DNA of 16,873 nucleotides from the NCBI GenBank assembly GCA_001803875.1, contig MHEO01000081.1, forward strand, positions 1 through 16,873. Reading direction: 5' to 3'. Shown piece after piece: positions 1-7,613 of this stretch (the stretch's first letter is position 1; the number at the start of each line of letters is the position of its first letter). The position numbers and the translations under genes are program-made. Source of the DNA: Nitrospirae bacterium RIFCSPHIGHO2_01_FULL_66_17. Lineage in GTDB: Bacteria; Nitrospirota; Nitrospiria; 2-01-FULL-66-17. Below the pieces are notes generated by a model. That model was not told the DNA's origin. It worked only from the letters and a program-made list of their open reading frames with translations, and searched no databases.

Positions 1-638
1 ATGAACTCGTGCATCCCGCAGATCATCTGTGAGATTCGTTTCCCCGGCTCAAAATCCAACATCCCGCCCCTGGGTTCATCCGAAACCGGCAGAGGAAAGT
101 TGAGAATGATATTCCCTCTTTCGCTCTGAAAGACCTGGCCGTTATGGATGATCGGGTCTTTATTGACGACGGAGATCGGCCGATGGTTCTCCAGAGCCAT
201 CACCAGCGGATGCGCATGCCGCAACCCTTTCTTGTCACTGGTCACGAACTGCTCGCTGTCCGGAACATCGGCGGGGGGAAACATGCAGTCCACCGCCACC
301 AGCTCGCTGTTGATATGGGGGAATGGCTTGCCTCGTTTCACCTGCTGGACCGCCACAATGGTGTCCTGCATTCCTCCATCGGACGACACGAAGAACTCTT
401 CCAATCGGATATTCCCGTGGCCGTCCGAGATTTTCTTGCAAAATGGTCCGAAGGGGTACAGCACCACCGGAAAAATCCGAGGCTCCGGGACCACGCCTTT
501 GAGGGTGACTTTCCCGATAAGAGTCCCGCCGTTGCTCACGGCGACCTCCTCATAAGATCCCGACGCCATCGAGATCTCTGAGAATCCAGCCAGACCCAGC
601 CAGATCACCCCCGTCAGCAAGACCATGAGACGCGACAT
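1..638 (-). CDS. Secreted plastocyanin-like (cupredoxin) protein, 3' part outside the window
   Basis: This frame is open from an ATG at 638 to the window edge, giving 212 residues without a stop; the C-terminus is missing. The start is preceded by GAAGGAG at good spacing. Residues 1-25 form a signal peptide (hydrophobic core, cleavage probably after SMA), so the product should be periplasmic. Residues 37-60 look like a carboxypeptidase-regulatory/beta-sandwich segment (GGTLIGKVTLKG). The end resembles the plastocyanin-like proteins often annotated as methylamine-utilization-like: His165 in DPIIHN, then Cys207-x2-His210, with the next visible bases (AT) allowing a Met ligand two residues further on. 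That is the His...Cys-x2-His-x2-Met layout of a type 1 copper site. Cys67 and Cys118 may form a disulfide. It lies 90 bp downstream of the giant multicopper oxidase on the same strand, so an electron-transfer or copper-delivery role is likely but inferred. Confidence 0.75.
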   Translation of the reverse strand, partial: MSRLMVLLTGVIWLGLAGFSEISMASGSYEEVAVSNGGTLIGKVTLKGVVPEPRIFPVVLYPFGPFCKKISDGHGNIRLEEFFVSSDGGMQDTIVAVQQVKRGKPFPHINSELVAVDCMFPPADVPDSEQFVTSDKKGLRHAHPLVMALENHRPISVVNKDPIIHNGQVFQSERGNIILNFPLPVSDEPRGGMLDFEPGKRISQMICGMHEF

Positions 639-667
639 GACTTCTCCTTCACGAACGAAACGAAAGA

Positions 668-697
668 GGCAGGGGGGGCTGTCCATTCCCCCCTGCC
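668..697 (-). terminator. GC-rich hairpin between the oxidase and the cupredoxin gene
   Basis: Positions 668-677 and 688-697 are perfect 10-base complements (GGCAGGGGGG with CCCCCCTGCC) around a 10-base loop. On the minus strand the stem is followed by a moderately T-rich stretch (TCTTTCGTTTCG) and then the Shine-Dalgarno of the next gene. This could be a weak terminator, an attenuator that lowers expression of the distal gene, or an mRNA-stabilising stem. The tract is not a clean T run, so full termination is doubtful. Confidence 0.45.
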
Positions 698-727
698 CCC
701 TCGTTACGCACATGGCCTAAGAATTTT

Positions 728-3700
728 TCAGTCCCCCTTTTCCATTTCCAGCATGGAAATGGGGATGGCGTTTCTTTCCTGTGGCAGTTCGGCCGTCCGG
801 CCTCCCGGCCCGCCGCTGTTCAGCGGGAGCACCCGACGATCCCCTGCCGGCAGCACCCGCAGATAACCCCACTGCCCGGCCTGCGCATACGGCATCCGAT
901 GGTTCTGCCAGAGATAGTCGCCGGGGAGATGGAACGGCCCCCCCGCTCCCTCTTTCAGGAAGACATCCAGGTTTTCGGAAGAACCGAATTCACTCGAGCT
1001 GAGCATGTCCGCCCCCACCATGTTCGGTTTGAGCGGCCATTCATGCCCTTCCAGGCTGAAGACCTGGTTCTGCTCGTTGAAGGCTCCGAAGACATGGAGC
1101 CGTACCGGGTCACCGGCGTGCGCCATGACCGTCGGTGTCACCGGTTCCGACTCCCCGACCACGCACGGCGTGAACATGTTGCCCAGGTCGCATCCTTTCT
1201 CCTCCCGGAAGGACCACGGCTCGGTCCGGTAGTTCACGCCCGTCAGCCCCGCAATCTGCTGAATGTAGGGCATGAAGGCCGTCCCGATGATGTTGTCCTC
1301 GTCCTGGAAGAAGAGCGAGGCATCCCGGAAGTCGGAACGGGTCGCGTTTTCCGGAAGCGACCGGTCCACAATCACGTCCACCTGCCAGGCATTCTTCATC
1401 GAAACATCCTCGCCCGTCTTCGGATCCCGGTATTTCGACCCCTTCGGACCGACGATGATCCCTCCGAACAGACCGTCCCGAACGTTGTTGATGAAATTCC
1501 CCCAGTCCCACACGATCGCCGCCGTTTCCCCATACTGCGGAGGGGCGTAGAAGGTGTAGGTCCGGCTCTGCCCCGGGCCTACCGTCTGATCCCCCGGATT
1601 GTTGCCCACATTCATCCCCTGCGAATCCTTGGGATCAAACGCCAGCATATCCGCGCTGAACGAAGCCCGGCTCGCCTTCATCTCGTTCTTCAGGTTGACC
1701 TTGATGCAATCCCCCACATTCACATGCAAGGTCAGCGGCATCGGCGCAAAACCGTCCGTGGCCACCTTCGACTTCTCCCCTTCGAGCATGTAGATCTTGC
1801 CCATCGGGTTCGCCACCTGCAGCGTCCGATCAAAGTCGACTTCGATCACGTCCGGCGCCTTGGGGTTGTACTTCAGTGCCCGATCCGCCGCAATGACGTT
1901 GAAGGTCTTCATCGGCGCATCCGCCGGGCAGACCGACTTCGCCGAGGCCGGAACCTCGTCCCGCCCCGGGAGTTTCTTTAGGTCGGAGACCTCTTTATCC
2001 AATACCCGGAAGATCCCCCAGCTTCCCTCCGAAAGGTGGGAGGGACGGCCGTTAAAGTGAAGATAATCCCCGGCCATCTGTTGAGGCCCGCCAGCCTTAG
2101 TCACCAGGTCGTACCGTTCCGCAATCCCGACATGATAGGCATTCCTGAAATCGGAATGCTCCGCATACCGTTCCGTACGGAAGGCATGGCCTGCGAGATG
2201 CCAGGTATGGCTCTCGTTCATCATCACATGCAGCAGCCGGAAGACCACCGTATCCCCCACGTAGGCCCGGAGGAGCGGCGTGCCCGGATCTTTTCCAAAG
2301 GCCTTGGTCGAGAAGACCAGCGACGGATCCGGATTGAATTTCAACCGCTTCGCAATCGACTCGGCGCGGAAGAAGAAACCGCCTCCGGTGGTGTGCGTTC
2401 CGCCGTTGAGCCTTGGAACCGCCACCAGATCCAGATCGTACGGCATCTGGAAGAAGAGCGCCTGTCCCGCGTCGATCGCCGCCTGAATCGTCTGGCCCGG
2501 CGGATTCCCGTCGGTCACGACTTGCGCCGTATACGGCACCGTGTCATGAAGATATTGAACCATCTCCCGGAAGCTTCCGTTCACGCCATAGCCGACCGGT
2601 TCGGTGGTATGGATATCGGCAATCGGACCGCTCCGGATTTCCTTGCCGGTTTTCGGATCATGATAGGTCGAACCATAGGGCTCGACGATATTTCCGCCCA
2701 CCGCGCCGTGCGGCCAGGTCGTGCCGCCCAGGGCATGGTCGTGCCAGAAAACCGTCCCCAGATCGACATCGACCCAGTAGCGGTACCGGACAAACTCGAC
2801 CGAGGCGATCTCGCCCTTCTTGTGCACATTCTTCAACGGCTCCCCAAAGGTCAGGGTGTCGCCCTGAATCGCCTTGATCCAACGGACCTCGGATGTCTTC
2901 ACCTCGTCCATTCCGATCATGATATCGGTCCCGACATGGAACTTCGTCGCTCCTTCCGGCATCTTGATCTTGATCGAGGTTGCTCCGGCCTTGATATCCT
3001 CGGTCAGAACCGAGTTCATCGGCACCGGGAGTCCCTTTGCTTTATCTTTTTTCATCTGGGTGAACGGCCGAACCGACATTTCATAGGCAAATCCGGTGAT
3101 CACGCCGTCGGAGGCGTTGTTGTCGAACTGCATGAAGTGGGGATGGATATTGATCTTCGACATCTGGAAGTTCGTCGTGTCGTTGTCTTCCCACTCGCTC
3201 TTTAAGATCACGTCCACGCAGTCGTAGACGTTGGAACGATAGACCAGAGGCCGCGCCAGGTCGCTGTTGGTCCGGACGGCCGCCTCCTCTTCATGCAGGA
3301 CATAGATCGTCCCGTGCTGATCCACCACGGCCTTCTCTTTGCCGATGGCGTTATTCATCGTGATCGGAGTTTCGATGAAGTGGATGGTGTACTGCTTCCG
3401 ACCGGCTTTTTCCGGGCAGAGGCTCCACCGCCCCTGCTCACCCGGCCGGGCCGGCTGGTTGGTTTCCCCGCCGGCGACGCCGAGACCGCCCGGTTCATCC
3501 CCAATCGAACCGGTAGTCTTGTCCACATGGATCGGCTCAAGCCACGGCGCCGGCCCATGATGTCGGGCGAAGACCGCACGCTTCCCGAAATGAGGTTTGA
3601 AAGGCGGGTAAGCAAGTTTTCCGGTCTTTGCATCGAACAAGATCGGCGGCCGCTTCCCCGGCATCGGCGATTTATACTTCGGATTAGCGAACTGCTCAGT

Positions 3701-5647
3701 CGCCTCCGGCTCGCCCAGTGCCTTTTTCCCGTCCCAGGTCCAGTCCCAGACCGTCGCATCATAGGCCATGATCTGGCCCTTCTCGTCTGACGTATGGCCA
3801 GGCTGGCCATCCGGCGGAAGCATCATCTTGACCCAGTCCTTGATCGAGATATCCGCAATCGGCTTGGAGAAGTCGGTCTTGTCCGCCGTAATGTTCCACT
3901 TCTTGTCGTACCAGTCCATTGTCTTTCCGACCAACTGATCCGACGTCACGGCCGGCTTCATCCGGCCTTTGCGATCCGGAAGCTCCTGCAGCGGCGGCAT
4001 GGTATCGGTGCTGCCGAAGGGATAATTCCCGGTCTGCAAGGTGTTGTAACCCCGCCCATAGGACCACATCCCGGCGACATAGTGGTGCGCCACATGGCAG
4101 TGGAAAAGATAATCGCTCGCGACCTGCTGGCAGAGACCCCAGCCGCATTCGTTCTGAAGATCAAGCACCTCCGAAGGCCCGATCACCTCGACATCGACAC
4201 GGTCGGTGGTCGTCCGGATTTCCGGATACTTTACCGGACCGTCGCTTGCCGCGGTTTGAAGAAAGTTCTCCTTCGCATCGGCTTTCGGCTGGCGGAGCCA
4301 GCGGATGCTCCCTCCGTGGGGATGGTGGGAGTGGAAGACCTCGCCGCCCCCGTGGATCAAACGCCACTTCGCCGGATCGCCCATGTAGCCCCGTGGAATC
4401 GTTGTTGGGACATCGCCGAATGTGTAAGAGCTGTAGGCCATCGACTCGTCTTCAAAATGGAAATATTTCTCCTGAAGCGCGAGGTTATTGATCCCGAACG
4501 GCTCGCTGCGATAATTGAGTGCGCGTGCCGAGGGACGATAGGCGTCGGTGTTCGGGTCCCGCTGCGGGACCATCTCGCCGCTCCGGTTCAACGGGCGGAA
4601 CGACTCATCCCCGATCTCATGGTAGAAAATGGCATATTCCCTGAAGTCGGGGATGTTCGGATTCGCGATCATCATCTGCCAGCCGCTTTTAGCTTCCTTG
4701 CCGGTGATCGGGTCGATGTACGTCGATCCCATCGGCTCGACCATGAAAGCTCCAATCATTCCCAGACTCGCCTGTTCCCGGCCGACGTGGCTGTGGAACA
4801 TGTGGCCGCCTTCCTGCTCGGCCGGCCGGATGTACCATTCGAATGTCTGGCTCTTCCCCGGTTTCACATTCGAATCGGGATTCGCCGCCGTGGCCGCCTG
4901 GCCGGTCGCTTTGATGATCATGCTGGAACCGTGGATATGGATCCCGACGTCCTCGCCGTCTAATTGATTCTGGAGGGTAATCACGACACAGTCTCCCTGG
5001 CTCCCGCGGATCGCCAGGGGTTGGATCATATCGGTCTGCAAACCGGTGGTCACCGCGCCGGGATTGTAGCCCGATGTCGCGCGGGCCGCCGTGTTGGCTT
5101 TCTCCTCATCGCGGACTTTCTGAACATTCTCGGTCAGGACATACATGTAACCCGGATGGTAGTCCAGCCATTGATTCAGTGTGATCTCGACATTGATCGC
5201 GGAGACATCGTACTTCTTCACCGGAGCCCCCTGTGGACACCGCCCGCCGGCCGTCACGGTCTCCCCCGCGCCGGTCGGTCCGAGGAAGAAACTGCCGTCC
5301 ATCTGCTGCGCCATGGCCGCGTCGCTGTAAGGACCTGGAGAAGCATGGGAGGGATGCTGATTGGTTCCCTTTGCGATTTCTTCCATCAACTTCTTCATCG
5401 CCTGTTCCACCTGCTCGCGATGGCCGTTTTTCCCTTCGGCAGCGTCTTCCCGTTCAAGCTGCTCTTTGAACTTCTGCTCCCAAGGGGGCAATGCCTGTGA
5501 CTCCGCCACCAGGGTCGATCCAGATCCATGTGCGCCGTGGTCCTCGCCGGCCCATACCGCGCCGGGACCGCTCACGCCCAGCCACGCGCCCACCGCCGCG
5601 CACCCCAGACCGCGCGCCCACCTTCTCCACGTCTTCGCCTGTCTCAT
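728..5647 (-). CDS. Giant six-domain secreted multicopper oxidase (MofA-like size)
   Basis: A 1639-residue protein with a signal peptide ending near AVWA (residue 33), then a charged linker and three two-cupredoxin units. Unit 1 (about 137-560) has all four copper motifs in order: H237-I-H239-G, H285-S-H287, H439-x2-H442-x-H444-G, and H516-C517-H518-x3-H522-x4-M527. These supply a type 1 site and the His ligands of a trinuclear cluster. Unit 2 (744-1215) keeps H835-P-H837 and H969-D-H971, but its third motif is H1147-x2-H1150 with Ala at the next ligand, and the type 1 Cys is lost. Unit 3 (1240-1620) has lost nearly all ligands. Each unit opens with Cys-Pro and has a later Asp-Cys (C137/C220, C744/C810, C1240/C1314), perhaps disulfides. 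A GS(T/K)Y-x-DP-x-TG motif recurs near 301, 986 and 1398. Such enzymes couple one-electron oxidation of metals or phenols to O2 reduction. The length matches MofA-type putative Mn oxidases; the substrate is unknown. The start overlaps the upstream stop (ATGA). Confidence 0.9.
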   Translation of the reverse strand: MRQAKTWRRWARGLGCAAVGAWLGVSGPGAVWAGEDHGAHGSGSTLVAESQALPPWEQKFKEQLEREDAAEGKNGHREQVEQAMKKLMEEIAKGTNQHPSHASPGPYSDAAMAQQMDGSFFLGPTGAGETVTAGGRCPQGAPVKKYDVSAINVEITLNQWLDYHPGYMYVLTENVQKVRDEEKANTAARATSGYNPGAVTTGLQTDMIQPLAIRGSQGDCVVITLQNQLDGEDVGIHIHGSSMIIKATGQAATAANPDSNVKPGKSQTFEWYIRPAEQEGGHMFHSHVGREQASLGMIGAFMVEPMGSTYIDPITGKEAKSGWQMMIANPNIPDFREYAIFYHEIGDESFRPLNRSGEMVPQRDPNTDAYRPSARALNYRSEPFGINNLALQEKYFHFEDESMAYSSYTFGDVPTTIPRGYMGDPAKWRLIHGGGEVFHSHHPHGGSIRWLRQPKADAKENFLQTAASDGPVKYPEIRTTTDRVDVEVIGPSEVLDLQNECGWGLCQQVASDYLFHCHVAHHYVAGMWSYGRGYNTLQTGNYPFGSTDTMPPLQELPDRKGRMKPAVTSDQLVGKTMDWYDKKWNITADKTDFSKPIADISIKDWVKMMLPPDGQPGHTSDEKGQIMAYDATVWDWTWDGKKALGEPEATEQFANPKYKSPMPGKRPPILFDAKTGKLAYPPFKPHFGKRAVFARHHGPAPWLEPIHVDKTTGSIGDEPGGLGVAGGETNQPARPGEQGRWSLCPEKAGRKQYTIHFIETPITMNNAIGKEKAVVDQHGTIYVLHEEEAAVRTNSDLARPLVYRSNVYDCVDVILKSEWEDNDTTNFQMSKINIHPHFMQFDNNASDGVITGFAYEMSVRPFTQMKKDKAKGLPVPMNSVLTEDIKAGATSIKIKMPEGATKFHVGTDIMIGMDEVKTSEVRWIKAIQGDTLTFGEPLKNVHKKGEIASVEFVRYRYWVDVDLGTVFWHDHALGGTTWPHGAVGGNIVEPYGSTYHDPKTGKEIRSGPIADIHTTEPVGYGVNGSFREMVQYLHDTVPYTAQVVTDGNPPGQTIQAAIDAGQALFFQMPYDLDLVAVPRLNGGTHTTGGGFFFRAESIAKRLKFNPDPSLVFSTKAFGKDPGTPLLRAYVGDTVVFRLLHVMMNESHTWHLAGHAFRTERYAEHSDFRNAYHVGIAERYDLVTKAGGPQQMAGDYLHFNGRPSHLSEGSWGIFRVLDKEVSDLKKLPGRDEVPASAKSVCPADAPMKTFNVIAADRALKYNPKAPDVIEVDFDRTLQVANPMGKIYMLEGEKSKVATDGFAPMPLTLHVNVGDCIKVNLKNEMKASRASFSADMLAFDPKDSQGMNVGNNPGDQTVGPGQSRTYTFYAPPQYGETAAIVWDWGNFINNVRDGLFGGIIVGPKGSKYRDPKTGEDVSMKNAWQVDVIVDRSLPENATRSDFRDASLFFQDEDNIIGTAFMPYIQQIAGLTGVNYRTEPWSFREEKGCDLGNMFTPCVVGESEPVTPTVMAHAGDPVRLHVFGAFNEQNQVFSLEGHEWPLKPNMVGADMLSSSEFGSSENLDVFLKEGAGGPFHLPGDYLWQNHRMPYAQAGQWGYLRVLPAGDRRVLPLNSGGPGGRTAELPQERNAIPISMLEMEKGD

Positions 5648-6039
5648 GCCGTGTCCCCTTTCTCGCCTTTTAATGCCGCCCCGTCGTGATCCTCATTCCC
5701 CCGCCGCACCGCGGCGAGAAGGTCTTCCGCCGTCGCGTTCGCGATCCGCGTCGTGTCGTAAATCGTCAGGTGATTGGCGTCCAAGGTGCATCGAATGATC
5801 CGCGCGGGATAGACCTCCATCAGACGGAGACGCTGCAGCGCCGCGTCGTTTCGAAGATCGTCGCGGTCCATGCAAAACAGGACCACGTCGGGCCGAAACC
5901 GCGGCGCGGCTTCGATGGCCGCCTCGACCGTCGGAACCTGCTGGGTTTCGAATCCCGGCCGGTGCGCATCGAGCAATCCCCCCACCCCGTGACCGAAGAG
6001 CGTGGCGCCCCCGATCACCAACACCTTTCGCTGTCTCAT
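5644..6039 (-). CDS. Degenerate (pseudo-)receiver-domain protein
   Basis: A 131-residue protein if started at the ATG at 6039; an in-frame GTG at 6066 would add nine residues. The ATG is preferred because the fold begins right after it (RQRKVLVIGG), but neither start has a strong ribosome site. The N-terminus aligns by eye with LuxR-type receivers such as the one at 9460-10149 (VLVVDDHTLFRKG versus VLVIGGATLFGHG). The acidic pair is replaced by Gly10-Gly11, and the phospho-acceptor position (PDVVLFC) is Cys56. No conserved Lys follows the Thr strand. It therefore should not be phosphorylated in the usual way; a binding or allosteric role is possible. There is no DNA-binding domain. The stop overlaps the oxidase start by four bases (ATGA), which suggests translational coupling and a job tied to oxidase expression or maturation. 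The function is not recognised. Confidence 0.7.
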   Translation of the reverse strand: MRQRKVLVIGGATLFGHGVGGLLDAHRPGFETQQVPTVEAAIEAAPRFRPDVVLFCMDRDDLRNDAALQRLRLMEVYPARIIRCTLDANHLTIYDTTRIANATAEDLLAAVRRGNEDHDGAALKGEKGDTA

Positions 6040-6259
6040 CGCACGATCCGAGAAGTGTGCGTGCACTGTATCGAGTCAGGCGCGTCCGGTCCATTCTCAG
6101 GAAGAAGTATTTTGGGGGGAGGAAAAGAGGGGGGTTCGGTTAGTCCGAACAGGCGAGGCAGGGGACCATGCGCCCCAGGGGGATCATAGGCCGAATGGCC
6201 CATCGATCCTGACACCGGTGTGAGAAGGACCCAGGACTGTATCCCGGCATTGGGATATT
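6040..6259. other. Upstream region of the oxidase operon; no gene seen
   Basis: With the adjoining repeat this makes a gap of over 300 bases without a gene. It must hold the promoter of the minus-strand oxidase operon, but no convincing -35/-10 pair was found. Visible elements are a G-rich tract TTTTGGGGGGAGG (about 6109-6121) resembling one at 11519-11530, a 6-bp hairpin at 6134-6150 (GTTCGG/CCGAAC), and a perfect 10-bp palindrome ACACCGGTGT at 6212-6221 that could be an operator half-pair. Confidence 0.4.
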
Positions 6260-6384
6260 GGAGCCTGTTCAGGAATGGTCAGATGCAAGGCGGAGCGAGC
6301 ACCGCACCGGAGCGTACGCGGTGGGTACGTGAGGAGCGGATGCGCAGCGACAACGCCGCAGATGGCCGTTCATGGACAGGCTCC
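6260..6384. repeat. Palindromic dispersed repeat, copy 1
   Basis: A 125-bp element whose ends are imperfect inverted repeats: GAGCCTGTTCAGGAATGGTC at the left, and the complement of GAGCCTGTCCATGAACGGCC at the right. It is about 90% alike to the reverse complement of the element at 9311-9434, including the core GTACGCGGTGGGTACGTGAGG. It begins immediately after the TAG stop of the minus-strand 71-residue gene, overlapping it by one base, so it may act as its 3' hairpin. There is no transposase reading frame, so it is best described as a REP/MITE-like non-coding repeat. Confidence 0.85.
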
Positions 6385-6599
6385 TACGTTTCGCACTCTC
6401 GACATTTCGCGCCGCGGGCCAACACCCGTTCCTCGTCCAGATCGACGGGCACGACGGTGTATCGTCCCTCGACCAGGTAGTGGGACATGTGGTTGGCTTC
6501 AAGGTACGCCCCCAGCAACTCGTCGGCCCGGTAGTGGTTGGGCGCGACCACGTAGAACGCGTCCGCGCCCGTGAGCTGGACCTCAAACAATCGGTTCAT
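6384..6599 (-). CDS. Small conserved-looking protein with C-terminal CxxC
   Basis: A 71-residue cytosolic protein. The ATG at 6599 has GGAGG seven bases upstream, and the gene lies 25 bp after the phosphofructokinase stop, so it is the last gene of the five-gene operon. The sequence has alternating hydrophobic strands (FEVQL, YVVA, YTVVPV) and a helix rich in Ala, Glu and Leu. It ends with Cys66-x2-Cys69 two residues before the stop, which could bind a metal or act as a redox pair. No family is recognised. The good ribosome site and operon position argue that it is real. Confidence 0.75.
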   Translation of the reverse strand: MNRLFEVQLTGADAFYVVAPNHYRADELLGAYLEANHMSHYLVEGRYTVVPVDLDEERVLARGAKCRECET

Positions 6600-6624
6600 A
6601 TGCGCCCTCCATGTCTCCCCCGCT

Positions 6625-7596
6625 CTACGACGCCATTACGCGCGCCAAATGCAGCAGACGAAGATCCAGCGGCTTGCAGGTGCCAGACACCTCGGCCAGC
6701 GGCGTGGTCGCGATCTCGCCTCGCAGCAGACCCACCAGGACGCCGTCCCGCCCGTTCCGCAGCGCCTCGACCGCCGCAGCGCCGAGCCGCGTGGCCAGCA
6801 GGCGGTCGAACGCCCCGGGCGCACCGCCCCGCTGGACGTGTCCCAGCGACGTCACGCGCAGGTCGAACCCGATCCGCTCGTGGTGCTCGCGGAAGTACGC
6901 CGCGATCTCGGCGGCCGGGTACTTCGCCCCCTCGGCGATCACGCCGATCGCGTGCGACTTGCCGCGTTCATACGCCGCCCGCAATTCCTTCGCGATCGCC
7001 TCCGGATCGCAGGGAATCTCCGGAATCGCGACCACCTCGGCCCCGCCCGCGATTCCCGCCATGAGGGCGAGATAGCCACAGTCCCGCCCCATCACTTCGA
7101 CCAGGAAGGCCCGCCGGTGCGAGGCCGCCGTGGTCTTGAGCCGATCGATCGCCTCCAGCGCGATGTTCAGCGCCGTGTCCACGCCGATCGTGATCTCGCT
7201 GCCCGGCAGATCGTTGTCGATCGTGGACGCCACGCCCACGACCCGGACACCCATCTTCGACAGGGCATACGCCCCGGTCTGCGACCCGTTCCCGCCGATG
7301 ATCACCAAGGCATCCAGGCCGGCCGCCCGGGCGGCGTCCACCGCGACGCGCCGCCCCTCCTCGGTCAGAAACTCCGGGCACCGCGCGCTCCCCAGGATGG
7401 TCCCGCCGCGCTCGATGATCCCGCCCACGCTCCGCGCGTTGAGCGGCGTCGTCTCGCCCGCCATCAGCCCCGCGAATCCGCGGCGGACGCCGACCACATC
7501 CATCCCGGCGTCGACCGCCATCCGCGTCACGGCGCGGATGGCGGCGTTCATGCCCGGCGCGTCGCCCCCGCTGGTGAGCACCCCGATTCGGGTCAC
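6625..7596 (-). CDS. pfkA: 6-phosphofructokinase (PfkA family)
   Basis: A 323-residue protein collinear with E. coli PfkA (320 residues). It phosphorylates fructose 6-phosphate to fructose 1,6-bisphosphate, the committed step of glycolysis. Visible motifs are GGDAPGMN (10-17) for the phosphoryl donor, TIDND (125-129) with catalytic Asp127, MGR (169-171), Glu222 and HVQRGG (253-258) for the sugar phosphate. The donor site is odd: the GGDGS motif reads GGNGS, so Asn103 replaces the usual Mg-binding Asp, and Ser replaces Gly at 124. Gly104 and the absence of Lys124 argue against a pyrophosphate-dependent enzyme, so ATP is the likely donor. The start is a GTG 17 bp after the YbaK-like stop, with only a weak ribosome site, so translation may depend on the upstream gene. 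Its place beside Hsp20 and stress genes suggests use under energy stress. Confidence 0.93.
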   Translation of the reverse strand: MTRIGVLTSGGDAPGMNAAIRAVTRMAVDAGMDVVGVRRGFAGLMAGETTPLNARSVGGIIERGGTILGSARCPEFLTEEGRRVAVDAARAAGLDALVIIGGNGSQTGAYALSKMGVRVVGVASTIDNDLPGSEITIGVDTALNIALEAIDRLKTTAASHRRAFLVEVMGRDCGYLALMAGIAGGAEVVAIPEIPCDPEAIAKELRAAYERGKSHAIGVIAEGAKYPAAEIAAYFREHHERIGFDLRVTSLGHVQRGGAPGAFDRLLATRLGAAAVEALRNGRDGVLVGLLRGEIATTPLAEVSGTCKPLDLRLLHLARVMAS

Positions 7597-7613
7597 GGCC
7601 GTCGCCCGCCGCG

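Noticed and set aside
899..4963. Long plus-strand open frames (360-389 codons) opposite the multicopper oxidase
   Set aside because: They are antisense to a protein with clear copper motifs and a signal peptide; their translations are Arg/Pro/His-rich with no recognisable domain and no ribosome sites.
6134..6150. GTTCGG/CCGAAC mini-hairpin considered as a riboswitch or terminator
   Set aside because: It is only six base pairs with no T tract and no recognised aptamer around it.
6260..6384. The 125-bp repeat considered as an insertion sequence
   Set aside because: There is no transposase frame and it is too short; a MITE- or REP-like element fits better, and no target-site duplication was confirmed.
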